Below are positions 43,833 to 53,379 of a stretch of 64,000 nt of DNA, in pieces. Within the stretch, counting starts at the first letter, position 1, and each line of letters opens with the position of its first letter. The position numbers were made by a program, and so were the translations under genes. Origin of the DNA: Nocardioides cavernae (GTDB lineage: Bacteria > Actinomycetota > Actinomycetes > Propionibacteriales > Nocardioidaceae); NCBI RefSeq assembly GCF_013410035.1, contig NZ_JACCBW010000001.1:1488001-1552000 (forward strand). Direction: 5' to 3'. Below the pieces are notes generated by a model. That model did not search any database. It saw only the letters and a program-made list of their open reading frames with translations, and was not told the origin of the DNA.

Positions 43833-43946
43833 TCGCCCTCGCGGGCGTCTGTGGATAGACCCTTCCCGCTGTCGGTGCGTGCCTGTTTGATGGGCGCATC
43901 ACCGGGAGCACCCGGACCACACAGGTACATCTAGAGGAGACCTGAC

Positions 43947-44555
43947 ATGGCAGGCGAGACCACGATCACCGTCATCGGCAACCTCGTCGACGACCCGGAG
44001 CTGCGGTTCACCCCCTCGGGTGCACCCGTCGCCAACTTCCGGATCGCGTCGACGCCGCGCACCTTCGACCGCCAGAGCAACGAGTGGAAGGACGGCGACA
44101 CGCTGTTCCTCTCGTGCGCTGTGTGGCGCCAGGCCGCGGAGAACGTCGCCGAGTCCCTCCAGCGGGGCATGCGCGTGATCGTCCAGGGTCGCCTCAAGTC
44201 GCGTCAGTACGAGACCCGCGAGGGTGAGAAGCGCACCGTCTTCGAGATCGACGTCGAGGAGGTCGGCCCGTCGCTGCGCAGTGCATCGGCCAAGGTCACC
44301 AAGACGACGCGGCAGGGCGGCGGTGGCGGCTACTCCGGCGGTGGCGGCGGCTACTCGGGCGGTGGCGGGCAGCAGTCCGCGCCGGCCGACGACCCGTGGG
44401 CCAGCCCGGCTCCCTCCCAGGGTGGCGGCCAGGGTGGCGGCGGCTGGGGCGGTCAGTCCCAGGGCGGCCAGCAAGGCGGCGGCCAGTCCTCTCCGCCCAA
44501 CGACCCGTGGGCGACGCCCGGGGTCAGCGGCGGCAACGACGAGCCGCCCTTCTGA
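43947..44555 (+). CDS. ssb: Single-stranded DNA-binding protein
   Basis: 202-residue SSB that coats single-stranded DNA and recruits partner proteins. The OB fold covers residues 1–115 ([58 protein letters not shown]). A Gly/Gln/Ser-rich flexible linker with GGGGGYSGG repeats follows, and the acidic tip DEPPF, which docks repair and replication proteins, closes the protein. ATG at 43947 has GAGGAGA upstream. Confidence 0.97.
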   Translation: MAGETTITVIGNLVDDPELRFTPSGAPVANFRIASTPRTFDRQSNEWKDGDTLFLSCAVWRQAAENVAESLQRGMRVIVQGRLKSRQYETREGEKRTVFEIDVEEVGPSLRSASAKVTKTTRQGGGGGYSGGGGGYSGGGGQQSAPADDPWASPAPSQGGGQGGGGWGGQSQGGQQGGGQSSPPNDPWATPGVSGGNDEPPF

Positions 44556-44648
44556 TGCACCGATCCTGATCCGGATCACCTGACACACACATCACCATTC
44601 CGTCCCTGATTGCCTTCAGGGCCGGGCTCACTGAAAGGGAGCACCACA

Positions 44649-44885
44649 ATGGCCAAGGCAATTCTGCGCAAGCCCAAGAAGAAGGTTTGCCAGTTCTGCA
44701 AGGAGAAGGCGACCGGTGTCGACTACAAGGACACCACGCTGCTCCGCAAGTTCATCTCCGACCGCGGCAAGATCCGCGCCCGTCGCGTGACCGGCAACTG
44801 CGTCCAGCACCAGCGCGACGTGGCCATCGCCGTCAAGAACGCGCGCGAGCTCGCCCTGCTGCCCTACACGTCCACCGGTCGCTGA
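44649..44885 (+). CDS. rpsR: 30S ribosomal protein S18
   Basis: 78-residue S18. The basic start [20 protein letters not shown] includes a CxxC pair, and with the later Cys in [15 protein letters not shown] this is the zinc-binding (C+) form. [23 protein letters not shown] core is present. ATG at 44649 follows AAAGGGAG. It lies 94 bases after ssb, a gap with a small CCCTGA/TCAGGG stem. Confidence 0.96.
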   Translation: MAKAILRKPKKKVCQFCKEKATGVDYKDTTLLRKFISDRGKIRARRVTGNCVQHQRDVAIAVKNARELALLPYTSTGR

Positions 44886-44899
44886 GAGGAGCACGGGAC

Positions 44900-45346
44900 A
44901 TGAAGCTCATCCTGACCCAGGAAGTCGACGGCCTCGGCGCCCCCGGCGACGTGGTCGAGGTCAAGGACGGCTACGGCCGCAACTACCTCGTCCCGCGTGG
45001 ACTCGGCATCAAGTGGACCCGCGGTGGCGAGAAGACCATCGAGTCGATCAAGTCCGCCCGTGCGAGCCGCGCGGCGCGCGACGAGGGCCACGCCCAGGAG
45101 ATCAAGGCGAAGCTCGAGGGCAACGCCGTCAACGTGAAGGTCCGTGCCGGTGAGGGCGGTCGCCTGTTCGGCTCCGTGACCACCGCCGAGATCGCCGACG
45201 CGATCGCCGCCGTCTCGGGCGAGTCGGTCGACCGTCGCACGATCGTGGTCGCGAACCCGATCAAGTCGCTCGGCGCCCACGAGGTGTCGGTCAAGCTGCA
45301 CGACGAGGTGTCCGCCACGGTGGCCCTCAACGTCGTCCCCGCCTGA
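44900..45346 (+). CDS. rplI: 50S ribosomal protein L9
   Basis: 148-residue L9. The N-terminal rRNA-binding domain begins [20 protein letters not shown] and contains [18 protein letters not shown]; a long helix ([19 protein letters not shown]) links it to the C-terminal domain ([15 protein letters not shown]). ATG at 44900 is 14 bases after rpsR with GAGGAG. Last gene of the operon, followed by a strong terminator; dnaB, its usual neighbour, is displaced 8.6 kb downstream. Confidence 0.97.
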   Translation: MKLILTQEVDGLGAPGDVVEVKDGYGRNYLVPRGLGIKWTRGGEKTIESIKSARASRAARDEGHAQEIKAKLEGNAVNVKVRAGEGGRLFGSVTTAEIADAIAAVSGESVDRRTIVVANPIKSLGAHEVSVKLHDEVSATVALNVVPA

Positions 45347-45359
45347 CGCACGACGCTCG

Positions 45360-45393
45360 ACGCCCCGTCACCTCCTCGGAGGTGGCGGGGCGT
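45360..45393 (+). terminator. Terminator after rplI
   Basis: ACGCCCCG-T-CACCTCC pairs with GGAGGTG-G-CGGGGCGT around a tight loop, 13 bases after the rplI stop. Very stable stem of about 15 pairs with one mismatch. Confidence 0.85.
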
Positions 45394-45478
45394 CTGTCAT
45401 GTCCGGGGTGGGGCACAGCGCGGTGGTCCGCGACGAATGGCCGCTCTCGGGCCTGTTGCACCGGCCTATCGCAGCGGA

Positions 45479-45892
45479 CTACTCCGTCGGCCTGGCGCAC
45501 CGCGTGGGCGGCCGGCTGCCCCCGGCGTGGTACTCGTAGGTCTTCCCGCCCGACCCCAGGATGATCCGCGCGCCTTCGACGAGCGCCTGGGTGTACGCCA
45601 TCCCGGGCTCGGCGCAGCCGCGGCTGCCGTTGCGCCAGGTGACCTCCTCGACCGAGATGACCTTGACCTGGTCGGCGGCGACACCGAGCTCGGCCGCCAG
45701 GTCGTCGACGGCGAGCAGCGCGTCGGGCGACCCGCCACCGGGGACGGTCGGCGGGGCTGGGGTCCCCGGGGTCTCAGGTGTCTCGTCCACGGAGCTCTCC
45801 TCGCCCGGCGGTGCCGTGGGGTCGTCGTCGGCGCAGCCCGCGAGCGCCAGGCAGCAGGCCGCGGCGGCGAGCAGTGCGCGTACGGACCTCAT
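45479..45892 (-). CDS. Small putative lipoprotein
   Basis: 137 residues: signal peptide with lipobox (LLAAAACCLALAGCAD, Cys about residue 20), a Pro/Glu/Thr-rich linker to about 55, then a compact domain with EEVTWRNGSRGCAEPGMAYT and GGKTYEYHAGGSRPPTRC. The WxxGxxGCxEPGMxYTQ…YEYHxG pattern with two Cys is one I have seen in other actinobacterial exported proteins of unknown function. ATG at 45892 gives the most typical signal peptide; 45904 adds four residues. Confidence 0.8.
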   Translation of the reverse strand: MRSVRALLAAAACCLALAGCADDDPTAPPGEESSVDETPETPGTPAPPTVPGGGSPDALLAVDDLAAELGVAADQVKVISVEEVTWRNGSRGCAEPGMAYTQALVEGARIILGSGGKTYEYHAGGSRPPTRCARPTE

Positions 45893-45917
45893 GGCGTCCA
45901 GCATGCCGGAACGACGA

Positions 45918-45950
45918 AGGGGCCGGCGGTGTCGCCACCGCCGGCCCCTC
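45918..45950 (-). terminator. Terminator of the subtilase gene
   Basis: GGGGCCGGCGGTG (45920–45932) pairs perfectly with CACCGCCGGCCCC (45937–45949) around TCGC, extended by an A·T pair. It lies about 30 bases beyond the subtilase stop on the minus strand. Confidence 0.8.
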
Positions 45951-45979
45951 CTGCGATCCGGGTCCGGATCAGCCGTCGA

Positions 45980-48900
45980 TCACTTCTTGACGACCTTGAT
46001 CTTCACCGAGTCCTTTGACTCGAGCACCGCGGCGTCGCCGAGGTACGACACCGTGACCTTGATGGTGCCGGGCTGCTTCGCCTTCGGCAGGCGCAGGCGC
46101 GCCTTGCCGTACTCGTTGAGCGTGAGCGTGAAGGTCTTCTTCTTCAGCGCGCCCTTCACGGTGACCTCCACCGTGCCGGTCGGGACGACCTTCGGGGCGG
46201 AGACGGCGACCCTGACGAGCGCCTTCTTGCCCTTCTTGACCGTCCTGGGTGCGTCGACGTCGAGCTTCGACCTCACCTTGACCACCGCACCGACGACCAG
46301 GTTGACCGGCGCCGAGGTGGCCGCCGCGTTGGCCGTGTCGCCGAGGTACCTGGCGGTCACCGGGATGGTCCCGGCCGCGTCGAAGCCGGACAGCGTGGCC
46401 GTGGCCTTGCCGGTGGCGTCGAGCGTGCCGGTGCCGGCCAGGCGGGTGCCCGCCCAGAACTCGACCGTGCCCGTCGGCGCCGCCGCCTTGGAGCTGAACA
46501 CGATCGCGGTCGCGGTGGTGCTCTCACCCGTCTGGATGCGGTCCGGCGTCACGGCCAGGCCGACCCTGGACGTCGCCACGCCCTTGATCGCGACGGTGTG
46601 GCTCGCCGTGGCGGGCTTGGCGCCCGGGTTGTCCACGGAGTGCACGAGCTTGTTGGTCAGCGCGCCGTCCGCCACCCCGGCGTCGACCTTCACCTGGTAG
46701 GTGAAGCTCGCGCCGTCGACGTCCTTGGGCTTGGCGGTGTAGCACACGACCGTGTCGTCCGCGATCGCGCTCGAGGCGTCACCCTTGTTGACCAGGGCGT
46801 CGCCCTCGGTGCCGGACGCGTTCTCCGTGCCGATGGTGACGCCGGTGAGCGGGCCCGTGAGGTTGTCGTAGGCGACGACGTAGTCGTTGCTGCCGGCCTC
46901 GGCGAACACCTGGTAGTCGTAGGTGCCCTGCGCCCCGGTCGGGTCGGACTTCCGGCGCATCTTGTCGAACTCGACGATGTAGAAGCCGGCCCCGTCGGAG
47001 GCGATGGAGACGCCCGCGCCTGCGGCGTTGTCGTGCGTGAACACCATGTCCTGCCACAGCATGGCCAGCACGTTGTTGGGTGCGGCCACGTCGGGGACGG
47101 ACTGCGTGACACCCGGGGAGGTGCCGTAGTTGCCGGCTCCGCCGAAGAGCAGGAACCCGTCGTCGCTGAAGCTGACGCCGGGCTGGAAGCCCTCGTAGAG
47201 GCCGTACTGGTATCCCGTGCCGGTGGTGAAGACCTTCCCGTCACCGGTGACGCCCGGCTGCCGGGTGATGCCGAGGTTCGACTGGAGGTCGAAGTACTCG
47301 GCGTCGCCGGTCAGCGGGTTCACGCAGGACGCGTCGGTCGCGCTGGTCGTGATGGAGTAGGCCTCGTCGTCCTGGCTGGGCGCCTCGGCGGTGCCCGTCC
47401 AGGTGACGGTACCGCCGGCGAACGTCGCCCCGTTGGTCGCCGAGCCCTCGACGTACGTCGTGCCGGCCGGCAGCGGGTCGGTGATCGTGTAGGCCAGGTC
47501 CTCGCGCGCCACGTTGGGCGCGACGTCGACCGTGTAGGTGATCACGTCGCCGGGTGCCGCGGTGGTCACGTCCGCCGTCTTGGTGACGTCGTCGGCGATC
47601 CGGTCGACGACGACGGGGATGACCCCGATGTCGCCGGGCGTCTGGGCGGAGGTGCCGAGCGTCAGGGTGCCGTGCCAGGTCTGGCCGGCCTCCATGCGGT
47701 CCTCGTCCCAGAAGGTGCGGATGTCGAACGGCTCGGCCGCCGGGACGGCGCCCGACGGGCCCTCGGCCCGCAGGTTGCCCTGGTCGCCCGCGACGACGGC
47801 CGTCACCAGGTCGGTGGTGTCGACGTCCCCGGGCGAGGCCTGCCAGTTCTGCACGAGCACCCAGTACGTGCCCGGCTCGGGGTTGGCGATCGAGAGCGAC
47901 TCGTTCGACCCGGCGGAGGCGCTGAACGCAAGCTGGTTGGCCGCGGACACCGCGCCCTTGCCGACGTAGAGGTCGAAGTCGGGGGCTGTCGGGTTCTCCA
48001 GCTTCACGATCAGGTTGGTCGCCCCGGCCGGGACCTCGATCATCTCGACCTTGGTCCCGTTGCCGTCGTAGGGGTTGGTGTTGGTGGTGTCCTCGACGAC
48101 GGTCAGCTCGACCCGGTCCTCGGGCACCAGACCGCTCGCGTCGATCTGCAGGTCGTCGATGGCGATCGCCTGCAGGTCGGTGTCGACCTGCGAGCCGGCG
48201 TCACGCCGCGTCGTGATGTCGATGGAGGTCGGGAGCACGCCCGACGGGGGCAGGACGCCCACGGGGAGGTGCGCCACGGGGGCGGTCGATCCGGCGGGCG
48301 GCGTCAGCACCAGGGTGCCGAAGAGCCACTCGCCGGTGGGGGTGCCGTCGGCGATGGTCGCGGTGACCGTGACGTCGACGTTGCCGCCGTCGGTGACCGC
48401 GACGGTGTCGACGTCGGTCTCGAGCGTGATGCCGTCGGAGAGGTTCTCCACCGACACGTCCCAGGTGCCGACACCGGTCGCAGTGCCGGTGAACGTGCGG
48501 GTCCACTCGCAGGAGCGGAGGCACTCGTCGTCGGCCATGCTCGCGGTGTTGAGGTCGCGCACGTCACCGCCGACGGCGGGGTCGGCGGCCTCGTAGCCCG
48601 CCTGGGTCTCGTCGAGGACGACACCCGCCTTGGCGGCGTTGCGGAGCTCGATGCGCCCGGAGCCCATGTCGAACCAGTCGGCGGCGGTGCCGTCGGAGTC
48701 GGTGATGTCGCGCTCCGAGGTCGTCATGAGTGCGGACTGGGCCTCGGCCGGCGTCCACTGCTGGGCGGCGGGCAGCTCGAGCTGCATCCCCTTCAGCAGG
48801 GCGAGCGCACCGGCGGTGTGCGGGCTGGCCATCGACGTGCCGGAGATGAACTCCCACACGACGTCGTTGTCCGTGCCGGCGGCGGCGAGGATGTCCACGC

Positions 48901-50671
48901 CGGGTGCCGAGACGGACGGGCTGATCGAGGACACCGCGCGGTTGGGGCCACGGCTGGAGAACGCGGCCATGATGTCGCCGTTGGCGTCCGCGACGTTCTT
49001 CACCGAGCCAGAGAGGGCGGCCTCGGTGCCGGCGTGGGCCGCCATGAAGGCCCGCAGCGCCACGCCGTCGTCGTAGCTGAGGTGCGCCGCCGGGAGGGCG
49101 TGCGCGTCACCGTTGAGCGAGTCGCCGCTCGCCGCGTTGTTGACCAGGATCATGCCGGCGGCGTTGAGCTCGGCGAGGTTCTCGCCCTTCTCGACGCGGC
49201 CGTTGCCACCGCGCTCGCAGATCACGATCTTGCCGGTGAGGTCGGTGCCGGCGGGGAACGCCCCGGCCTCCTCGCTGTCACCGGGCTGGCCGCAGAGCGC
49301 GTTGGCGTACGGTGCGGCCGCGGCGTCGACGACCGGGTAGGAGCCGTCGGTCGGTCCCGAGAGGCCCGCGCCGGCGATGTCGGGGAACCTCTGGGCGTCG
49401 TCGGCGACGATGTCCGTGACCGACGAGACGTACGTGCGGTCGTGGGTGGTGGCACCGACGGTCGTCATCCACGGCACGTCGCCGGGGCTGCCGAGGGTCG
49501 CCGCGCCAGGACCGTCGTTGCCGGCCGAGGTGGCGACGTGGATGCCGGCGGCGCGGGCGTTGAGGAAGCCCACCGCGTCGAGGTCGGTCCAGGGGTTCGA
49601 CGCGGCGCTGGAGCCGATCGAGTAGTTGATGACGTCGACGCCGTCGATGATGGCCTGCTCGATCGAGGTCACGATCGAGTAGCCCTGGCAGCCGCCGTCG
49701 CAGACGTCGTAGCCGATGATGTTGGCGTGGGGCGCGACGCCCTTGATGGTCGAGGTCACCGAGAACTCGTTGTCGGTGCCCTTGGCGGCGTAGGCGGTGG
49801 CCTCCACCTGGTTGCCGGCGGTGGTGCTGGCGGTGTGGCTGCCGTGGCCGTCGTCGTCGTAGGGGTCGTCGAGCGGGTCTCCGCCGTCCTCGGGGTCCTC
49901 GAGGTTGTAGTAGCCGATGAGCTTGTCGTTGCAGCCCCAGTCGGCGACGTACTGGTCCTCGTTGTCCGGGTCGCACATGCCGAGGTAGGTGCCGGCGCCG
50001 AGCGGGTTGGTGTGGTCGTAGCCGTCGCCACCCTGTCCGGCGGGGACCACGTCGGCGAACGACGGGTTGTCGGGGTTGATGCCCGAGTCGAGGATGCCGA
50101 CGACGACGCCCTCCCCGCGGTTGCCCTCGAATCCGGCGGGCACCTCGGTGCCCTCCCAGATCTCCGGCGCGCCGATCCACTCGGGACCGCGGTCGGTGGT
50201 GAGCTCGCGCTCGAAGTCGACCTGGACGGCCGTGACGCCGTCGATCTCGGCGACCTTGCGGGCCTGGGAGCGCGTCATCCGCACGGCGACGCCGTTGAGG
50301 GCCTCGGTGTAGCGGTTGATCACCTCCGCGCCGCCGGCCACCCGGGAGATCGAGGTGACGAGGTCCGCCTGCTCGGAGCGCAGCTCCTTGCGGTAGCCCG
50401 ACTCGGACGACGCGGCCGTCAGGCCGCGCTCGACCGCGACCGCACGCCGGGGCACGGCGGGGGCGTCGAGCTGGACGAAGTAGATGTCGGCGGCCGAGCC
50501 GGTGCCGAGCTCGAGCACCGGTCCCTTCTCCAACGACTCGGCGAGGCTGGCCTCGGCCGACTTCAGCGCGCCGGGGTCGACGTCGGCCGCGTTGGCGGCG
50601 ACCCCCCACGGCACGAGCAGGGCGGCAGCGACGCTGGTGGCAGCGCCGGCCGCGATGGTCCTACGGATCAC
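45980..50671 (-). CDS. Large secreted S8 subtilisin-like serine protease
   Basis: 1563-residue exported protease. Signal peptide (1–~28), inhibitor I9-like propeptide (about 60–160), then the S8 domain with D195 (VGILDSGIN), H276 (DGHGSHTAS) and S613 (SGTSMASPH). A PA domain is inserted between H and S (about 430–560, LTGKIVICERGGNGRVEKG). After it come an Fn3-like domain, a pre-peptidase-C-like domain (VKLENPTAPDFDLYVGKG), a DUF11-like domain (GDVITYTVDVAPN), a beta-rich nidogen-like segment (YGLYEGFQPGVSFSDDGFLL) and two C-terminal Ig-like repeats ending in a basic tail. No sortase or membrane anchor is seen. GTG at 50671 has GGGAG upstream. Confidence 0.93.
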   Translation of the reverse strand: MIRRTIAAGAATSVAAALLVPWGVAANAADVDPGALKSAEASLAESLEKGPVLELGTGSAADIYFVQLDAPAVPRRAVAVERGLTAASSESGYRKELRSEQADLVTSISRVAGGAEVINRYTEALNGVAVRMTRSQARKVAEIDGVTAVQVDFERELTTDRGPEWIGAPEIWEGTEVPAGFEGNRGEGVVVGILDSGINPDNPSFADVVPAGQGGDGYDHTNPLGAGTYLGMCDPDNEDQYVADWGCNDKLIGYYNLEDPEDGGDPLDDPYDDDGHGSHTASTTAGNQVEATAYAAKGTDNEFSVTSTIKGVAPHANIIGYDVCDGGCQGYSIVTSIEQAIIDGVDVINYSIGSSAASNPWTDLDAVGFLNARAAGIHVATSAGNDGPGAATLGSPGDVPWMTTVGATTHDRTYVSSVTDIVADDAQRFPDIAGAGLSGPTDGSYPVVDAAAAPYANALCGQPGDSEEAGAFPAGTDLTGKIVICERGGNGRVEKGENLAELNAAGMILVNNAASGDSLNGDAHALPAAHLSYDDGVALRAFMAAHAGTEAALSGSVKNVADANGDIMAAFSSRGPNRAVSSISPSVSAPGVDILAAAGTDNDVVWEFISGTSMASPHTAGALALLKGMQLELPAAQQWTPAEAQSALMTTSERDITDSDGTAADWFDMGSGRIELRNAAKAGVVLDETQAGYEAADPAVGGDVRDLNTASMADDECLRSCEWTRTFTGTATGVGTWDVSVENLSDGITLETDVDTVAVTDGGNVDVTVTATIADGTPTGEWLFGTLVLTPPAGSTAPVAHLPVGVLPPSGVLPTSIDITTRRDAGSQVDTDLQAIAIDDLQIDASGLVPEDRVELTVVEDTTNTNPYDGNGTKVEMIEVPAGATNLIVKLENPTAPDFDLYVGKGAVSAANQLAFSASAGSNESLSIANPEPGTYWVLVQNWQASPGDVDTTDLVTAVVAGDQGNLRAEGPSGAVPAAEPFDIRTFWDEDRMEAGQTWHGTLTLGTSAQTPGDIGVIPVVVDRIADDVTKTADVTTAAPGDVITYTVDVAPNVAREDLAYTITDPLPAGTTYVEGSATNGATFAGGTVTWTGTAEAPSQDDEAYSITTSATDASCVNPLTGDAEYFDLQSNLGITRQPGVTGDGKVFTTGTGYQYGLYEGFQPGVSFSDDGFLLFGGAGNYGTSPGVTQSVPDVAAPNNVLAMLWQDMVFTHDNAAGAGVSIASDGAGFYIVEFDKMRRKSDPTGAQGTYDYQVFAEAGSNDYVVAYDNLTGPLTGVTIGTENASGTEGDALVNKGDASSAIADDTVVCYTAKPKDVDGASFTYQVKVDAGVADGALTNKLVHSVDNPGAKPATASHTVAIKGVATSRVGLAVTPDRIQTGESTTATAIVFSSKAAAPTGTVEFWAGTRLAGTGTLDATGKATATLSGFDAAGTIPVTARYLGDTANAAATSAPVNLVVGAVVKVRSKLDVDAPRTVKKGKKALVRVAVSAPKVVPTGTVEVTVKGALKKKTFTLTLNEYGKARLRLPKAKQPGTIKVTVSYLGDAAVLESKDSVKIKVVKK

Positions 50672-50862
50672 GCGGATCTCCCGTTCGACTCAGGTGGCCC
50701 TGCTGCACGACGACGCGCCCCCGAGACGAATTGCGTACGGACGTGCGGGCAGGGATGGGTGGAGCCCCTGTATCTGAAGTCACACCTGCCCGACGTGTCA
50801 ACGAAAACGACCGTCGGAGATCGTCCTGTAACTGAGACGTAACGCCGCAGGGTGTCCCGGGC

Positions 50863-52011
50863 TCAGGGCGCTTCGCGCCGTGTCGGTGCCGGGAAGCGGT
50901 TGGGCCGGGCGACGACCGCGTCGAGGACGACCGGCCTGGCGCCCAGCGACTCGATGACGATCCGGCCGGTGCGCATGCCGGAGTAGCGGTCGATGACGAC
51001 GTGCTGGGTCGACGAGGACCTCCTCCCCGACAGGTCGACGACGTGCCAGGCGCGCTTTCCCACGCGCACCCGCACCTTGCCGTACGCCGGCCCGGTCGGC
51101 GCGAGCAGCCTGAGCTCGCCGACCCGGGCACGGGGCAGCACGAGCCGGGCGCCGCGGCGCGACGCGGTGACGGCATCGCCTTGGACGTAGCCGTCGTCGC
51201 TGACCGTGGTCCAGCCACGCTGGCGGGTGAGGTTGCGCGGCACGAAGAACTCGACGGCCTCCGACCAGGTGCTCGCGTTGCCGGCGGCGTCGATGGCGCG
51301 GGCGGTGAAGACGTGGCGCCCGGCCCTCGCGCCCTCGAGTGCGAAGCGTCCGGGCGAGCAGGCGACCGGGAGCCCGTTGTCGAGGCACTCGACGGTGGAG
51401 CCGGGCTCGCTGCTGTTGAGCCGCAGCGGCACGGCCGCGCTCGTGACGACCGGCTGGGTGGGGGTCACCTCGTCGTAGGTGGTGCTGGTGACGTAGACGA
51501 AGGGCGCCTTGGTGTCCTGGGTCCACCGCACGGTCGCCGGCGTCGGGTCGTGGTCGGGGGTGTCGACCACGGTGCCCAGGCCGAGCGGGGTGTCGGGATT
51601 CCGGTCGCGGTCCCCGAGGTCGACCGCGCGCGCCTCGAAGACGTACGGCCCGTCGACCAGCCCGCTCAGCGCCACCGGCGAGGCGCAGGCCCGCCAGTCG
51701 TGGGCCTGCGTCGGGCCGGCGAGCCTGCACTCGAGGCCGAACGGCCCGGCGTCCCCGTCGGTGACGGAGGCGGCCAGCGTGAGGCTGAGGGACGACACGG
51801 CGAGCAGGCCGGCCGCGTTGGGGGTCACGCTCGGGACTGCCGTGGTGTCAGGAGGGGTGGAGTCGTCGCACCCGTCCTGCAGGAGCGACGGGACGGTCTC
51901 GTCGAGGCACCCGGGTGTCGCCTGCGCGGCCGTCGCGCCCGTCAGGGGGACCAGCGCCCCGGTCGCCAGCGTGACGAGTGCCAGCCGCGCGGCTGCACGG
52001 TTCTTCTCCAT
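50863..52011 (-). CDS. Secreted Ig-like repeat protein, unknown function
   Basis: 382 residues with a signal peptide (cut after about AAQA, residue 31). At least two bacterial Ig-like units are visible: FGLECRLAGPTQAHDWRACA to GPYVFEARAVDLGDRDRNPD, and SSEPGSTVECLDNGLPVACS to GRHVFTARAIDAAGNAS. Each carries a Cys pair and the xGxHxFxARAxD pattern seen in large actinobacterial surface proteins. The C terminus is a basic beta-rich domain. ATG at 52011 has GGGGAGGG upstream. It is read toward the subtilase gene, 191 bases away; no anchor is evident. Confidence 0.82.
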   Translation of the reverse strand: MEKNRAAARLALVTLATGALVPLTGATAAQATPGCLDETVPSLLQDGCDDSTPPDTTAVPSVTPNAAGLLAVSSLSLTLAASVTDGDAGPFGLECRLAGPTQAHDWRACASPVALSGLVDGPYVFEARAVDLGDRDRNPDTPLGLGTVVDTPDHDPTPATVRWTQDTKAPFVYVTSTTYDEVTPTQPVVTSAAVPLRLNSSEPGSTVECLDNGLPVACSPGRFALEGARAGRHVFTARAIDAAGNASTWSEAVEFFVPRNLTRQRGWTTVSDDGYVQGDAVTASRRGARLVLPRARVGELRLLAPTGPAYGKVRVRVGKRAWHVVDLSGRRSSSTQHVVIDRYSGMRTGRIVIESLGARPVVLDAVVARPNRFPAPTRREAP

Positions 52012-52044
52012 CGGGCCCTCCCCGGTCGTCGACTGCTGACCGGC

Positions 52045-53379
52045 TCAACGAGCGACGGCCGCCCCCGTCACGAGCCAGCGGTCGCCGCGGGCGCGCCACG
52101 TGAGCAGGACGCCGCGGGCACCCATGAACACGACGGTCATCGCGACCCAGACCGCGACCAGCCCGTGGGGCAGCGTGGCCGCCCACAGCGCGGCCGGGGC
52201 GTACGCCACGAGGACGATGATCCCGGCCCACGCGAGGAAGGCGCCGTCGCCCGCGCCGATGAGGACGCCGTCGAGGACGAACACCACCCCGGCGAGCGGC
52301 TGCCCGAGCGCGGCGACGAGCAGCACGGGGACGAGGAGGTCGCGGACGGCCGGATCGGTGGTGAAGACCGCACCGACGACGGGGGACACCGCCGCGAGGG
52401 CGACTCCCGCCACGATGCCGCTGCCCCAGCCCCAGCGGATCATCCGACGGGTGAGCGCGCGGGTGCCGGCGACGTCCCCGCTCCCGAGCGCCCGTCCGGT
52501 GAGGGCCTGCGCCGCGATGGCGATGGCGTCGAGGCCGAAGGCCAGGAAGCTCCAGAGCGTGATGGCCACCTGGTGGGTCGCGACGGTGACGTCGCCGTCG
52601 CCGGTGCCGACCCGGGTGACGGCGTACGTCCCGACCAGCAGGCACGCCCGCAGCGCCAGCGTCCGCACGACGAGCGCGACCGCGGCATGGGCGGCCGCCC
52701 GGATCCCGGCGAGGTCGGGGGTGAGCGGGGCGTCGTGCGCACGGGCGGCGCGGACGACCACGACCAGGAACCACCCGGCGCTGATCACCTGGGCGATCAC
52801 CGATCCGATCGCGGAGCCGGCGATGCCGAGGCCGAGGCCGTAGACCAGCACGACGTTGAGCACGATGTTGAGGCCGTTGCCGACGACCGCGACGAGCAGG
52901 GGCGTACGCGTGTCCTGCAGGCCGCGGAGCACGCCGGTCGCGGCGAGCATCACGAGCAGCGGCGTCGTGCCGAGGAAGGCGATCGCGAGGTAGGTCTCGG
53001 CGTGGTCGGCCACCTCGCTCCCGGTGTCGAACGCGCCGACGAGGGTCGGGGTGAGCACCACCCCGAGGACGGTGGCGACGACGCCGATGACGACGGCGAG
53101 CCACACCCCGTCGACCCCCTGGGCGAGGGCCGAGCGCAGGTCGCCCGCGCCGAGGTGGCGCGCCACGCTGGCGGTCGTGCCGTAGGCGAGGAAGACGCAG
53201 AGCCCCACGACCGTCTGGAGCACCACGGCGGCGACCCCGAGACCGGCGAGCTCGGGGGTGCCGAGGTGGCCGACGATCGCGGCGTCGGAGACGAGGAAGA
53301 GGGGCTCGGCGACGAGGGCGAGGAACGCCGGCACGGCGAGGCGGAGGATCTCCCGGTCGACGGCCTGCACACCGTCCAC
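52045..53379 (-). CDS. MATE-family efflux transporter
   Basis: 444-residue exporter with about twelve helices, of the DinF-like MATE branch; likely drives drug or metabolite export with a Na+ or H+ gradient. Motifs: PAFLALVAEPLFLVSDAAIV then GHLGTPELAGLGVA at the N terminus and the paired repeat near ATHQVAITLWSFLAFGLDAI followed by IAAQALTGRALGSGD. The GTG at 53379 has GGGGAG 8 bases upstream; an ATG at 53421 would add 14 polar residues. The substrate is unknown. Confidence 0.9.
   Translation of the reverse strand: MDGVQAVDREILRLAVPAFLALVAEPLFLVSDAAIVGHLGTPELAGLGVAAVVLQTVVGLCVFLAYGTTASVARHLGAGDLRSALAQGVDGVWLAVVIGVVATVLGVVLTPTLVGAFDTGSEVADHAETYLAIAFLGTTPLLVMLAATGVLRGLQDTRTPLLVAVVGNGLNIVLNVVLVYGLGLGIAGSAIGSVIAQVISAGWFLVVVVRAARAHDAPLTPDLAGIRAAAHAAVALVVRTLALRACLLVGTYAVTRVGTGDGDVTVATHQVAITLWSFLAFGLDAIAIAAQALTGRALGSGDVAGTRALTRRMIRWGWGSGIVAGVALAAVSPVVGAVFTTDPAVRDLLVPVLLVAALGQPLAGVVFVLDGVLIGAGDGAFLAWAGIIVLVAYAPAALWAATLPHGLVAVWVAMTVVFMGARGVLLTWRARGDRWLVTGAAVAR

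Noticed and set aside
46598..50842. 1414-codon open frame on the plus strand
   Set aside because: It is antisense to the subtilase gene, has a composition driven by GC-rich third positions, and shows no domain; the minus-strand gene has catalytic motifs and a signal peptide.
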